NCBI GenBank assembly: GCA_029268225.1 | Contig: JAJUGJ010000015.1 | Span: 1 to 64,000, forward strand | Direction of reading: 5' to 3' | Source: Burkholderiales bacterium | Lineage (GTDB): Bacteria; Pseudomonadota; Gammaproteobacteria; Burkholderiales; Burkholderiaceae_C | DNA length: 64,000 nucleotides | In this document: positions 47,512 through 55,960 of the stretch, piece by piece | Position numbering within the stretch: the first letter of the stretch is position 1 | How the letters are laid out: the number at the start of each line of letters is the position of its first letter | Position numbers and translations under genes: made by a program | Notes under the pieces: generated by a model | The model's input: the letters and a program-made list of their open reading frames with translations, nothing else | Database searches by the model: none | Told to the model about the DNA's origin: nothing

Positions 47512-47724
47512 ATGCAAAAGATCAGTCTTCATGCCAATCCCTTTGCCTTGATGATGGATCCCGAGGCCGTGCTGGCAGCCATGGAGCGCTCCGAGCGCCT
47601 CAATCACCTGCAAAGCCGGGTGTGCCGTCCACTGGATCGGCTCGAAGCCTTGGCCCAGGAGGTCGCTTCGTCATCCACGACGCGTCGGCAGGAGCGCTCA
47701 CTGGAAGACGCGCTGCCGAGTTGA
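47512..47724 (+). CDS. Small unknown protein with strong ribosome site
   Basis: The 70-residue product starts MQKISLHANPFALMMDPEAV and is helical, polar and without membrane segments. It is not recognised. It is believed real because a perfect AGGAGG lies six bases before the ATG, a clear intrinsic terminator follows its stop, and codon use resembles its neighbours. The middle part (PEAVLAAMERSERLNHLQSRVCRPLDRLE) looks like a short helical hairpin. It lies between tatD and the convergent universal stress gene. Confidence 0.75.
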   Translation: MQKISLHANPFALMMDPEAVLAAMERSERLNHLQSRVCRPLDRLEALAQEVASSSTTRRQERSLEDALPS

Positions 47725-47756
47725 CCGGATCGTCAGGCTTGCCGCAATCGTGTTTG

Positions 47757-47783
47757 AAGCCCGTCTCACGACGGGCTTTTTTT
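47757..47783. terminator. Intrinsic terminator between small gene and usp
   Basis: AAGCCCGTC (47757-47765) and GACGGGCTT (47770-47778) form a 9-bp stem with a TCAC loop, followed by T (to 47783). It follows the small gene and could also work for the converging usp gene, whose stop is at 47787. Confidence 0.9.
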
Positions 47784-47786
47784 CGA

Positions 47787-48671
47787 TCAGACTGACACCA
47801 GAACGTCAGCTTGCGATTCAACCAGCACCTGCTTGGTGACGCTGCCCAGCAGCAGATTCTCCAGCGCGTTCTCGCCATGTTTGCCCATGACGATCAGATC
47901 GCAGTCCTGCTCGATCTCCTGCTCCAGTACGCGAGTGGCTGGATCTCCCTGAATGACGACCTGTCGACTGTTCGCTGCGCTCAGTCCCACATCCTGACAC
48001 AGGGACTGGAGGCGTTGTGACGCTTCCTGCAGCGCCGCCACACGGTAGTGGTTGATGATGTCCTCGTTGACATTGGCATAGCGCAGATGCCCCTCAAATG
48101 GGACTTCAAACACGTGCAATACCACGAGTTGGGCGGAGGGCGCGACCAATCGCGCGTGGCGCAGCGCGCGAACGGATGAGGGGGAGAAGTCGACAGGCAC
48201 CAGCACCGTCTTGTATGCGCCGTGGGGTGCCTGCTTCACGACCAACAGCGGGCGGGTGGTGTTGCTGAGCATGCGCTCTGCGGTTTAGCCCAGCAGCATG
48301 TGGCGCAACAGACTTTCGCCGCGAGCGCCACACACCAGCAGCCCGCTGGCGAGTTCGTCGGCCACGGCACGAATTTCGGTGATCAGCGAGCCCACGACGA
48401 GGCGGTCGTCGACGTTCACCCCGTAAAGGCTGTGCAACGCGTCGGCTTCGGCCTGTAAGCGCTCGCGAGCAGTGCTCAGCACTTTGTGCTCCACCGACTC
48501 GTGGTCGCTGGTGAGCATTTGCCGCAGACGTTGCAAAGGCGCGAGGTTGGCCACGTGCAACAGACACAGGGGGACATTGCATTCCTGACTGAGCTGCGCG
48601 GCGCGTTCCGCAGCGTGGCGAGCCGGTGTGGACAGGTCAGTGGCGGAGAGGATGCTGTGAAGCTTGCTCAT
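47787..48671 (-). pseudogene. Tandem universal stress protein gene with an in-frame stop
   Basis: Two UspA-like frames, 48671-48285 (128 residues, MSKLHSILSATDLSTPARHA) and 48272-47787 (starting MLSNTTRPLLVVKQAPHG), lie in the same reading frame and are separated only by a TAA at 48287-48285. Read through, the protein is 294 residues with two Usp domains. The stop falls in RHMLLG-stop-TAERMLSNTTRPLLVVKQ. The intact paralogue at 51538 reads FLLGSTVEQLARRLTQPLLIVRQ, so the lost residue is the Ser of the conserved ATP-binding GS/T. The first half alone lacks the last strand. The downstream half could restart at an internal ATG. A point mutation, sequencing error or readthrough are all possible. 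Confidence 0.85.
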
Positions 48672-48714
48672 GATTCAGTGTAGCGTTTTGCCGATGGAGG
48701 CGTACCGAGGACGT

Positions 48715-48733
48715 GATAATCATCATAATTAAT
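48715..48733. promoter_or_regulatory. Fur-box-like AT-rich palindrome before the P-type ATPase
   Basis: GATAAT-CATCAT-A-ATTAAT (48715-48733) matches 14 of 18 scored positions of the Fur hexamer pattern (GATAAT GATAAT C ATTATC). It lies in the 94-base gap between the divergent usp and ATPase genes. AT-rich promoter DNA can look like this by chance, so the regulator is uncertain. Confidence 0.3.
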
Positions 48734-48765
48734 TTGCTCAAATGTATAGACCCGGTGGAGAACAG

Positions 48766-51504
48766 ATGGCAACACGTTCCGACGCATTCAGTCAGCCAGA
48801 CACCGCAACACTGACGTGGCATGCGATGACATCGGCCGAGGTGGAGCAGTCTCTGTCTACGTCGGACAAGGGGCTGGACACGGCAGAGGCTGGCAAACGC
48901 CTGTTGCAGCATGGGCCCAATCGCCTGGCAGCAACCCGCAAGCGGTCTGTGTGGATGCGCCTGATCATGCAGTTCCACAACATTTTGCTGTACGTGATGA
49001 TGGGCTCGGCCGTCATCACGGCCTTCCTCGGGCACTGGGTCGACACAGGTGTCTTGATGGCGGCGGTGATCATCAATGCCATCATTGGTTTCATTCAGGA
49101 GGGCAAGGCCGAGTCGGCTCTGGATGCGATCAGAGGCATGCTGTCCCCGCATGCCACGGTCGTGCGTGACGGTCTGGTGCGGGAGGTCGATGCGGCCGAC
49201 CTGGTGCCTGGCGATGTGGTGCAACTGGTCTCTGGCGATCGGGTGCCGGCCGACCTCCGACTCATCAAGGTGAGGGAGTTGCGCGTGGAAGAGGCCGCCC
49301 TGACGGGGGAGTCGCTGCCCGTGGAGAAGAGCACGGAGCGCACACCAGCCGACGCGTCCCTGGGCGATCGCCATGGGATGGCGTACTCCGGCACCCTGGT
49401 GGTGTACGGGCAGGCCACCGGGGTGGTGGTCGAGACGGGAGGACGTACCGAACTGGGGAAGATCAACCAGATGCTGTCGGGCATCGATCAGATGCAAACC
49501 CCTCTGTTGAGGCAGGTCGACAAGTTTGGTCGTCTCCTGGCCCTGGTGATCCTGGCGTTGTCCGCGGCCACCTTTGTGTTGGGCGTCTGGCTGCGTGGCC
49601 ATCCTCCCTCTGAAATGTTCATGATGGTTGTGGCACTGGCGGCGTCGGCCATCCCGGAAGGTTTGCCTGCGATCATGACCGTGACCCTGGCGCTGGGGGT
49701 GCAACGCATGGCGCGACGCCATGCCATCGTGCGACGCCTGCCGGCGGTTGAGACGTTGGGCTCCGTGACCGTGGTGTGCTCGGACAAGACCGGCACGCTG
49801 ACGCGTAACGAGATGACGGTGCAGCGTGTGGTGTGTGCCGGCCACGCCTTCAACGTGGGTGGGGTGGGCTATGCCCCCGTGGGTGACTTGAGCATCGACG
49901 GCCGCATCATCGATTCGCAGCACTATCCCGCCTTGGCCTTGGCCGTTCGCGCAGGCGTGCTGTGCAACGACGCCCGTCTGCGCGTCGAAGACGACCTGTG
50001 GCGTGTGGAGGGCGATCCCACCGAGGGTGCCTTGCTGGTGCTGGGAGGCAAGGTGGGCTTCACGCAGGACGCAGGCGAATTGGCTTGGCCGCGCGTGGAT
50101 TCGATTCCGTTCGAGTCAGAGCACCGTTTCATGGCGACCTGCCACCGAGATGCCGATGGCGCTCCCTGGATTTTCGTCAAGGGTGCACCGGAGGTCATTC
50201 TGGGCATGTGCAACCGGCAGCTTGGCCACGATGGAGAGCATCCGCTGGATGTGGACCATTGGCGTCGGATGGCCACGGACACGGCGGCGCAAGGCCTGCG
50301 TTTGTTGGCTCTGGCCTGCAAGCAGGCGGCGCCGGCTCATGATCGCCTGACCTTCAGTGATGTGGCGCAGGGCTACACCTTGCTGGCCCTGGTCGGCATC
50401 ATCGACCCGCCGCGTGAGGAGGCGATTGCGGCGGTGGGCGAGTGTCATCGCGCGGGCATCCGGGTGAAGATGATCACGGGTGACCACGCTGAAACGGCAA
50501 AGGCCATCGGCGCCCAACTCGCCATTGGTGTGGGCAAGCCCGCCATGACAGGGGCTGAGATCGCCTTGATCAGCGATGCGGATCTGCGCCGCGTGGTCAT
50601 GGAGGTCGATGTGTTCGCGCGTGCCAGTCCCGAGCACAAGCTGCGCTTGGTCAAGGCCTTGCAGGAGGATGGTCAGGTGGTCGCCATGACGGGGGATGGC
50701 GTCAACGATGCGCCGGCTCTCAAGCGGGCCGATGTGGGTGTTTCCATGGGGCTGAAGGGGACGGAGGCCGCCAAAGAGGCCTCTGATGTGGTGCTGGCCA
50801 ACGATAACTTCGCGACGATCGCAGCGGCGGTGCGTGAGGGACGCGTGGTCTACGACAACCTCAAGAAGTTCATCCTGTTCATGTTGCCGACCAATGGCGG
50901 TGAAGCCTTGGTCGTGATCGCAGCCATCCTGTTCGAACTGGCCTTGCCACTGTCTGCCGCTCAGGTTCTGTGGATCAACCTGGTGACGTCCAGCACCTTG
51001 GGCTTGGCGTTGGCCTTCGAGCCTGCGGAGTCGGGCATCATGCGCAGACGACCTCGCCCGCCTGCCGAGCCCTTGCTTTCAGGGTTTTTCGTCTGGCGCG
51101 TGGTGATGGTCTCGATTCTGATGATGACGGGTGCACTGGGCTTGTTCTTGTGGGAGTTGCGCACAGGCAGTTCGGTCGAGACCGCGCGGACCATGGCGGT
51201 GAATGCTGTGGTGATGGCGGAGATGTTCTACCTGTTCAACAGCCGCTATGTTCTGGCGCCGGTGACCAACGTGCGTGGGCTGCTCGGCAACCGCTATGTG
51301 TTGGTGGCGGTGGCGTTTTGTGTGCTGTTGCAATTGACCTTCACGCACACCTCAGTGATGCACAGCATTTTCGACTCGACCCATTTGACGCCGCTGGAGT
51401 GGCTCAAGGTGCTGGGGGCAGGCCTGTTGGTGTTCACTGTGGCAGAGTTCGAGAAGTTCGTGATCCGGCGCACGCCGCTCGCCACTCGCGTGGCGCATGT
51501 CTGA
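48766..51504 (+). CDS. SERCA-like P2-type cation-transporting ATPase
   Basis: The 912-residue pump starts at 48766, with GGTGGAG five bases before the ATG. It has an N-terminal cation ATPase domain, TGES actuator loop (EEAALTGESLPVEK), M4 motif PEGLP (Glu298), phosphorylation site Asp340 in CSDKTGTLT, FVKGAPEV in the nucleotide domain, and MTGDGVNDAPALKRAD. In M5 NGGE keeps the Asn710/Glu713 pair of calcium pumps, but M6 reads NLVTSSTLG, with Ser742 where SERCA has the cation-binding Asp800. The transported ion is therefore uncertain. An intact usp gene follows after 33 bases. Confidence 0.9.
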   Translation: MATRSDAFSQPDTATLTWHAMTSAEVEQSLSTSDKGLDTAEAGKRLLQHGPNRLAATRKRSVWMRLIMQFHNILLYVMMGSAVITAFLGHWVDTGVLMAAVIINAIIGFIQEGKAESALDAIRGMLSPHATVVRDGLVREVDAADLVPGDVVQLVSGDRVPADLRLIKVRELRVEEAALTGESLPVEKSTERTPADASLGDRHGMAYSGTLVVYGQATGVVVETGGRTELGKINQMLSGIDQMQTPLLRQVDKFGRLLALVILALSAATFVLGVWLRGHPPSEMFMMVVALAASAIPEGLPAIMTVTLALGVQRMARRHAIVRRLPAVETLGSVTVVCSDKTGTLTRNEMTVQRVVCAGHAFNVGGVGYAPVGDLSIDGRIIDSQHYPALALAVRAGVLCNDARLRVEDDLWRVEGDPTEGALLVLGGKVGFTQDAGELAWPRVDSIPFESEHRFMATCHRDADGAPWIFVKGAPEVILGMCNRQLGHDGEHPLDVDHWRRMATDTAAQGLRLLALACKQAAPAHDRLTFSDVAQGYTLLALVGIIDPPREEAIAAVGECHRAGIRVKMITGDHAETAKAIGAQLAIGVGKPAMTGAEIALISDADLRRVVMEVDVFARASPEHKLRLVKALQEDGQVVAMTGDGVNDAPALKRADVGVSMGLKGTEAAKEASDVVLANDNFATIAAAVREGRVVYDNLKKFILFMLPTNGGEALVVIAAILFELALPLSAAQVLWINLVTSSTLGLALAFEPAESGIMRRRPRPPAEPLLSGFFVWRVVMVSILMMTGALGLFLWELRTGSSVETARTMAVNAVVMAEMFYLFNSRYVLAPVTNVRGLLGNRYVLVAVAFCVLLQLTFTHTSVMHSIFDSTHLTPLEWLKVLGAGLLVFTVAEFEKFVIRRTPLATRVAHV

Positions 51505-51537
51505 CGGGCGTATATCGCCCTCCTGGAGCCTGTTGTC

Positions 51538-52413
51538 ATGACCAACGATCAGACCTCGACAGCCATTCCCAAGCGGTTGATGCTGGCCACCGACCTCAGT
51601 GCCCGATGCGATCGGGCACTGGACCGTGCCGGTTTGCTGGCGGAAAGTTGGGGGGCAGAGCTGGTGGCGGTCAACGTGCTGGATGTTGCCAACACCCCTG
51701 ACCAGATCCTTGCCTGGGCGGGGCGGGCAAGCGAGCGCGAGATGCGAGAGATCGCCCTGCATGAACTGCGTCGCAACACCCAGGGGGTGAAGGCTCCCAT
51801 CACCTTGCGGGTGGAGCGGGGAGATGAGCCCGCTGACGTTCTGTGCAACGTCGCCGATGAGGTGCAAGCTGACTTGGTGGTGTCGAGCGTGGCCCGCAGC
51901 GAGGTGCTGGGGCGCTTCTTGCTGGGGTCCACGGTCGAGCAACTGGCCCGCAGGCTCACTCAGCCTTTGCTGATCGTGCGGCAGCGTGCTCGTCAACCAT
52001 ATCGACGCATCGTGGTGGCCACTGATTTGTCGGCAGGGGCTCATGCTGGGTTGCAGGCAGCGGCACGCTTGTTTCCCGGGCAGCCTTTGCAGCTGTACCA
52101 CGCACATGATGTGCCTCTGGCTGGATTGGCCGGCCGCGCGGACGAGGCGCCGCCAGTGAGCCGTACGGCACAGCAGGCGTGTGAGGCATTGCTTGCCGAA
52201 ACGCCGTTGCCGCCAAGTACTGCGGTGAGCATTCAGTGCGAACGGGGGGCTGTGGCGAGCACCTTGCCGTCGTATGTGCGAACGCACGATGTGGATTTGG
52301 TCGTGCTGGGTATTCAGGCCAGGGCGGGCTTGTTGGGTGCCTTGTTGGGCAGCACCGCTTTGCGGCTGCTGCAATGGTTACCGTCAGACGTGTTGCTCGT
52401 GCGTTCCGACTGA
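51538..52413 (+). CDS. Tandem universal stress protein
   Basis: The 291-residue protein has two UspA domains (about residues 11-145 and 153-291). The first begins KRLMLATDLSARCDRALDRA and ends with FLLGSTVEQLARRLTQPLLIVRQ; the second begins YRRIVVATDLSAGAHAGLQAA and ends with LLGSTALRLLQWLPSDVLLVRS. The G-x2-G-x9-G(S/T) nucleotide pattern is visible in both. It is likely co-transcribed with the ATPase and provides the reference for the broken paralogue 3 kb away. Conditions of expression are not shown. Confidence 0.93.
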   Translation: MTNDQTSTAIPKRLMLATDLSARCDRALDRAGLLAESWGAELVAVNVLDVANTPDQILAWAGRASEREMREIALHELRRNTQGVKAPITLRVERGDEPADVLCNVADEVQADLVVSSVARSEVLGRFLLGSTVEQLARRLTQPLLIVRQRARQPYRRIVVATDLSAGAHAGLQAAARLFPGQPLQLYHAHDVPLAGLAGRADEAPPVSRTAQQACEALLAETPLPPSTAVSIQCERGAVASTLPSYVRTHDVDLVVLGIQARAGLLGALLGSTALRLLQWLPSDVLLVRSD

Positions 52414-52439
52414 CAAGCGCCTGTGTCCCTGGTGAGGCT

Positions 52440-54167
52440 TCACAGTCGCCCGTGCTGGCTCTCAGTCGGCGGTGGACCGAAACGGTCAACGACGTAGCTG
52501 GTCATGCCCTTGGCCAGCTCTTCCTCGCCAAAGAAGACCTTGCCCATTTCCTCTTTGCGCAACATCAGTGATTCCTCCTCGCTGTGCGTGCGCAAGACGA
52601 TCTCGATCTTTGGGTTCAGCGTGCGCGCGGTGTCAACCATCTGGCGCACATTGAGTGGGTCAGGCGTGGCCACGACGAGCAAGGCGGCATCGGCGATGTG
52701 CGCCTGGATCAGCACCGCGGGGTCGGCAGCGTTGCCTGAGACGGCTGCCTTGCCTTGTTTGCGCAGGTCTTCGACCAGCTCGCGATTTTGCTCGGCGACG
52801 ACGTAGGGGATGCTGTTGTCCTCCAGTGCCTGCGCAATGCGCCGACCGACACGACCGTAGCCTACCAAAACCACCTGTCCTGCGAGGTAGCGGCGCTCGG
52901 TGCTCATGGGGAGCTCTGCAAAGGGGTCGTCACGACTCTCCAGGCGGCGCGCAAACTCGGATCGTGCCAACACCCAGCGCTGGATGGGCTGCGCAGAGGC
53001 AAAGATGAGCGGGTTGAGCGCAATCGAGATGAGCGCAGCGGCCAGCACCAGACTCATGCCCTCGGCAGGCATCAGGCCCAAGGTCACACCCAGGCCAGCG
53101 AGAATGAACGAGAACTCGCCAATTTGCGCAAGGCTGGCGGCCACTGTGATGGCGGTGTTGAGCGGGTAGCGAAAAGCCAATACCAAGGCCAGTGCCGCCA
53201 GAGACTTGCCAAGGATGATGATGGCCACGGCCACGGCTAAATGAACGGGCTGCTGTAGCAGGATTTCCGGCTTGAACAGCATGCCCACGGCGACGAAGAA
53301 GAGCACCGAGAAGGCGTCGCGCAGGGGAAGGGACTCCTCCGCGGCCCGGTGGCTGAATTCGGATTCGCGCATCACCATGCCTGCGAAGAATGCGCCCAGG
53401 GCAAACGACACGCTGAACAGCACCGCAGCACCGTAGGCGATGCTGATGGCCATGGCCACCACCGACAAGGTGAACAACTCGCGTGAGCCCGTGCGGGCCA
53501 CTTGCCACAGCAGCCAGGGCAAAACCTTGCGCCCCGCAACCAGCATGACGACGATGAAGGCGGCGACCTGCAAAAGGGTCTGACCGATCGTCCACCACAG
53601 CTCTGTCGTGCTGGTGCTTGCCTGCTGAACCGCGGCACCACCCAGGACGCCCGCCAATGGGGGCAGCAGCACCAGCAACAGCACGGTGGCCAGGTCCTCC
53701 ACCACCAGCCACCCCACCGCGATGCGGCCATTCATGGTGTCGATCAGTCCGCGCGACTCCAGCGCCTTCAGCAGCACCACGGTGCTGGCGCACGACAGGG
53801 ACAGGCCAAACACCAGGCCGGCGCCCCAACTCCAGCCCCACGACCATGCCGCCCCCATGCCCAACAGTGTGGCCAGCGACATCTGCACCACAGCACCGGG
53901 AACCGCAATTCGCTTGACCGCAAGGAGGTCCTTCAACGAGAAGTGCAGCCCGACGCCGAACATCAGCAGCATCACCCCGATCTCCGACAGCTGAGACGCA
54001 ATGCCGATGTCGGCCACGAAACCAGGCGTGCCCGGCCCGAGGACAATGCCCGCCAGCAGATAGCCCACCAACGCCGGGACCTTGAGACGCTCGGCGATGA
54101 AGCCCAGGATCAGGGCCATGCCAAAGCCTGCAGCAATGGTGGAGATGAGCGTGACGTTATGGTCCAT
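52440..54167 (-). CDS. Kef-type monovalent cation:proton antiporter (YbaL-like, CPA2)
   Basis: The 575-residue protein has a CPA2 antiporter domain of about twelve helices (residues 1-385), with GYLLAGIVLGPGTPGFV, the LSCASTVVLLKALES segment and a conserved WLVVEDLATVLLLVLL motif, followed by a TrkA-N domain (VVLVGYGRVGRRIAQALEDNSIPYVVAE, about 415-540) that binds nucleotide. It is closer to YbaL than to glutathione-gated KefB or KefC, judged from layout. It likely exchanges potassium or sodium for protons. It converges with the usp gene, 26 bases apart. Confidence 0.9.
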   Translation of the reverse strand: MDHNVTLISTIAAGFGMALILGFIAERLKVPALVGYLLAGIVLGPGTPGFVADIGIASQLSEIGVMLLMFGVGLHFSLKDLLAVKRIAVPGAVVQMSLATLLGMGAAWSWGWSWGAGLVFGLSLSCASTVVLLKALESRGLIDTMNGRIAVGWLVVEDLATVLLLVLLPPLAGVLGGAAVQQASTSTTELWWTIGQTLLQVAAFIVVMLVAGRKVLPWLLWQVARTGSRELFTLSVVAMAISIAYGAAVLFSVSFALGAFFAGMVMRESEFSHRAAEESLPLRDAFSVLFFVAVGMLFKPEILLQQPVHLAVAVAIIILGKSLAALALVLAFRYPLNTAITVAASLAQIGEFSFILAGLGVTLGLMPAEGMSLVLAAALISIALNPLIFASAQPIQRWVLARSEFARRLESRDDPFAELPMSTERRYLAGQVVLVGYGRVGRRIAQALEDNSIPYVVAEQNRELVEDLRKQGKAAVSGNAADPAVLIQAHIADAALLVVATPDPLNVRQMVDTARTLNPKIEIVLRTHSEEESLMLRKEEMGKVFFGEEELAKGMTSYVVDRFGPPPTESQHGRL

Positions 54168-54245
54168 GCAAGGGGCAGAAATGGGGGAGGGGGGAGATGC
54201 GATTCATTATCTATGACGCATCCGTTCACGGTGCCTGAATTTCGC

Positions 54246-55091
54246 TCACAGCGCGGCCGAGTTCCAGCGGCGCTCCAGCCATCTTCCCAGTGCCGAAAGC
54301 CCCCAGCACATCAACGCATAGACCAGCCCGACAAACAGATAGGCCTCAAAGTAGTAGGGGCGCCAGACCGGATCACCGCCCAGGCTGAGAGAGAGGCCGC
54401 CGGTGAGCTCGTGCAGACCGATCACCATGACCAGGGAGCTGTCCTTGAGCAGGCCGATGGCGTGGCCGGTGAGGGCGGGCAAGACGGCACGCACGGCTTG
54501 CGGCAGCACGATGCGCCGCTGGATACCCAGCCAGGACAGCCCCAGAGTGGCGGCGGCCTCGCGCTGCTCGGCGGGCACGGTCTGCAAGCCGCCGCGCAGC
54601 ACCTCGGCCAGGTAGACGGCGGAGAACAGGGTGAGCGCGATGCCCGCCCGCCAGCCCAAGCTCAGCTGCCAGGCCTCGGGCAAGATCAGCGGCAGGATGA
54701 AGGCGGCCACGAACAGCAGGGTGACCAAGGGCACGCCCCGGATCAGTTCAATGAAGGCCACCGCAGGCACTTTCAGCCAGGCTGGACCGCTGTGGCGGGC
54801 CAAGGCCAGTGCCAGGCCGAGGGGCCAGGACGCCAACAGGCTGCCGGCAAAGAGCACGAGCGTCAGCGGCAGGCCACTCAGGCCGGTGTCGGCGGGGTGG
54901 CCCATCAGCATGGGCCAGCCTTTCTCGGCGATCACGCCCCAGCAGGCCCCTTCGTGGGCGAGGGCGCGGCAGGCCTCGGCATCGGGCGCCCACACCGCAT
55001 CGCGGATGCCCCAGGCGTACAGGTGCCACAGCACGGTGGCTGCCAGCAGCAGCCCCAGGAGCGCAAGAAGGCGCTGCCACACGCCGGTCAT
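54246..55091 (-). CDS. aapM: General L-amino acid ABC transporter permease (AapM-like)
   Basis: The 281-residue permease has about five to six helices and the coupling loop EQREAAATLGLSWLGIQRRIVLPQAVRAVLPAL in full; the EAA core is AAATLGLSWLGIQRRIVLPQ. FIELIRGVPLVTLLFV is typical of the polar amino-acid HisM family. The ATG at 55091 overlaps the stop of the upstream permease as ATGA. AapM from Rhizobium is longer (about 380 residues), so this is a compact version. The next gene downstream is the Kef-type antiporter, not the expected ATPase. Confidence 0.8.
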   Translation of the reverse strand: MTGVWQRLLALLGLLLAATVLWHLYAWGIRDAVWAPDAEACRALAHEGACWGVIAEKGWPMLMGHPADTGLSGLPLTLVLFAGSLLASWPLGLALALARHSGPAWLKVPAVAFIELIRGVPLVTLLFVAAFILPLILPEAWQLSLGWRAGIALTLFSAVYLAEVLRGGLQTVPAEQREAAATLGLSWLGIQRRIVLPQAVRAVLPALTGHAIGLLKDSSLVMVIGLHELTGGLSLSLGGDPVWRPYYFEAYLFVGLVYALMCWGLSALGRWLERRWNSAAL

Positions 55092-55945
55092 GCCACGCCT
55101 TTCAGCCCCTGGCGGGCGTTGAACCAGTTCATCAGCACCGACACCAGCAGCGACAGGCTCAGGTACACGGCCATCATCACCGCCAGGCATTCGATGGCGC
55201 GGCCGGTCTGGTTCAGGGCTGTGTTGCTGACCGACACCAGATCCGGGTAGCCGATGGCCACGGCCAGCGACGAGTTCTTGATGAGGTTGAGATACTGGTT
55301 GGTGGTGGCCGGGATGATGGTGCGCAGCGCCTGCGGAATCAGCACCATCCGAATCTGTTGCCAGCGCGTGGCGCCCAGGGTGCTGGCTGCTTCCATCAGG
55401 CTGTGCGGCACCGCCTCCAGGCCGCTGCGGATGACCTCGGACAGAAATGCGCTGGTGTACACGCTCAGCGCCAGGGTCAGGGCGAGAAACTCCGGTGTGA
55501 CCGCTGCGCCACCATGCACATTGAACACGTCCTGAACGGGCACCTCCCAGTGCCAGGCACCCAGCTCGTCTGGTATCAGCCAGGGAAACGCCAGGCCGCC
55601 CTTGCTCAGCCAGACGCCGGGCAGCAGCGACAGCGCTTCGTTGGAGTCTGGCAGCCATTCCACCAGCAGGAAGTACCAGATCAGCACCTGCAGCAGCAGG
55701 GGCACATTCCGGATCAGTTCCACATAGCCGGTGGCCAGTTGGGACCAGCCCGGCGTGCGCGAACGGCGCAGCAGGGCCATGGTCAACGCCAGCGTCGTGG
55801 CCAGCAGCAGGGCCGGCAGGCTCACCCGCAGCGTGTTACCCAGCCCGACCACGATGGCCCACCACAAAGGCTGGCTCGCATCGAACACCAGCAGCCCGGT
55901 CTCACCGATGTCGAAACCGGCCGGTTGCGAGAAGAAGGACAGCAT
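55088..55945 (-). CDS. aapQ: General L-amino acid ABC transporter permease (AapQ-like)
   Basis: The 285-residue permease begins MLSFFSQPAGFDIGETGLLVF, like AapQ proteins, and carries GYVELIRNVPLLLQVLIWYF and the coupling loop LMEAASTLGATRWQQIRMVL. A periplasmic insertion (about residues 104-160, LPDSNEALSLLPGVWLSKGG and on) separates the membrane segments, as in AapQ, but is shorter. It forms the membrane pair with the AapM-like protein. It lies 15 bases downstream of the binding-protein gene. Confidence 0.8.
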   Translation of the reverse strand: MLSFFSQPAGFDIGETGLLVFDASQPLWWAIVVGLGNTLRVSLPALLLATTLALTMALLRRSRTPGWSQLATGYVELIRNVPLLLQVLIWYFLLVEWLPDSNEALSLLPGVWLSKGGLAFPWLIPDELGAWHWEVPVQDVFNVHGGAAVTPEFLALTLALSVYTSAFLSEVIRSGLEAVPHSLMEAASTLGATRWQQIRMVLIPQALRTIIPATTNQYLNLIKNSSLAVAIGYPDLVSVSNTALNQTGRAIECLAVMMAVYLSLSLLVSVLMNWFNARQGLKGVA

Positions 55946-55960
55946 CGGCCCGCGCCCGCC

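Noticed and set aside
53502-55250. 582-codon plus-strand frame across the Kef antiporter and AapM genes
   Set aside because: Polar Gln/Arg/His-rich antisense composition over well-identified membrane proteins.
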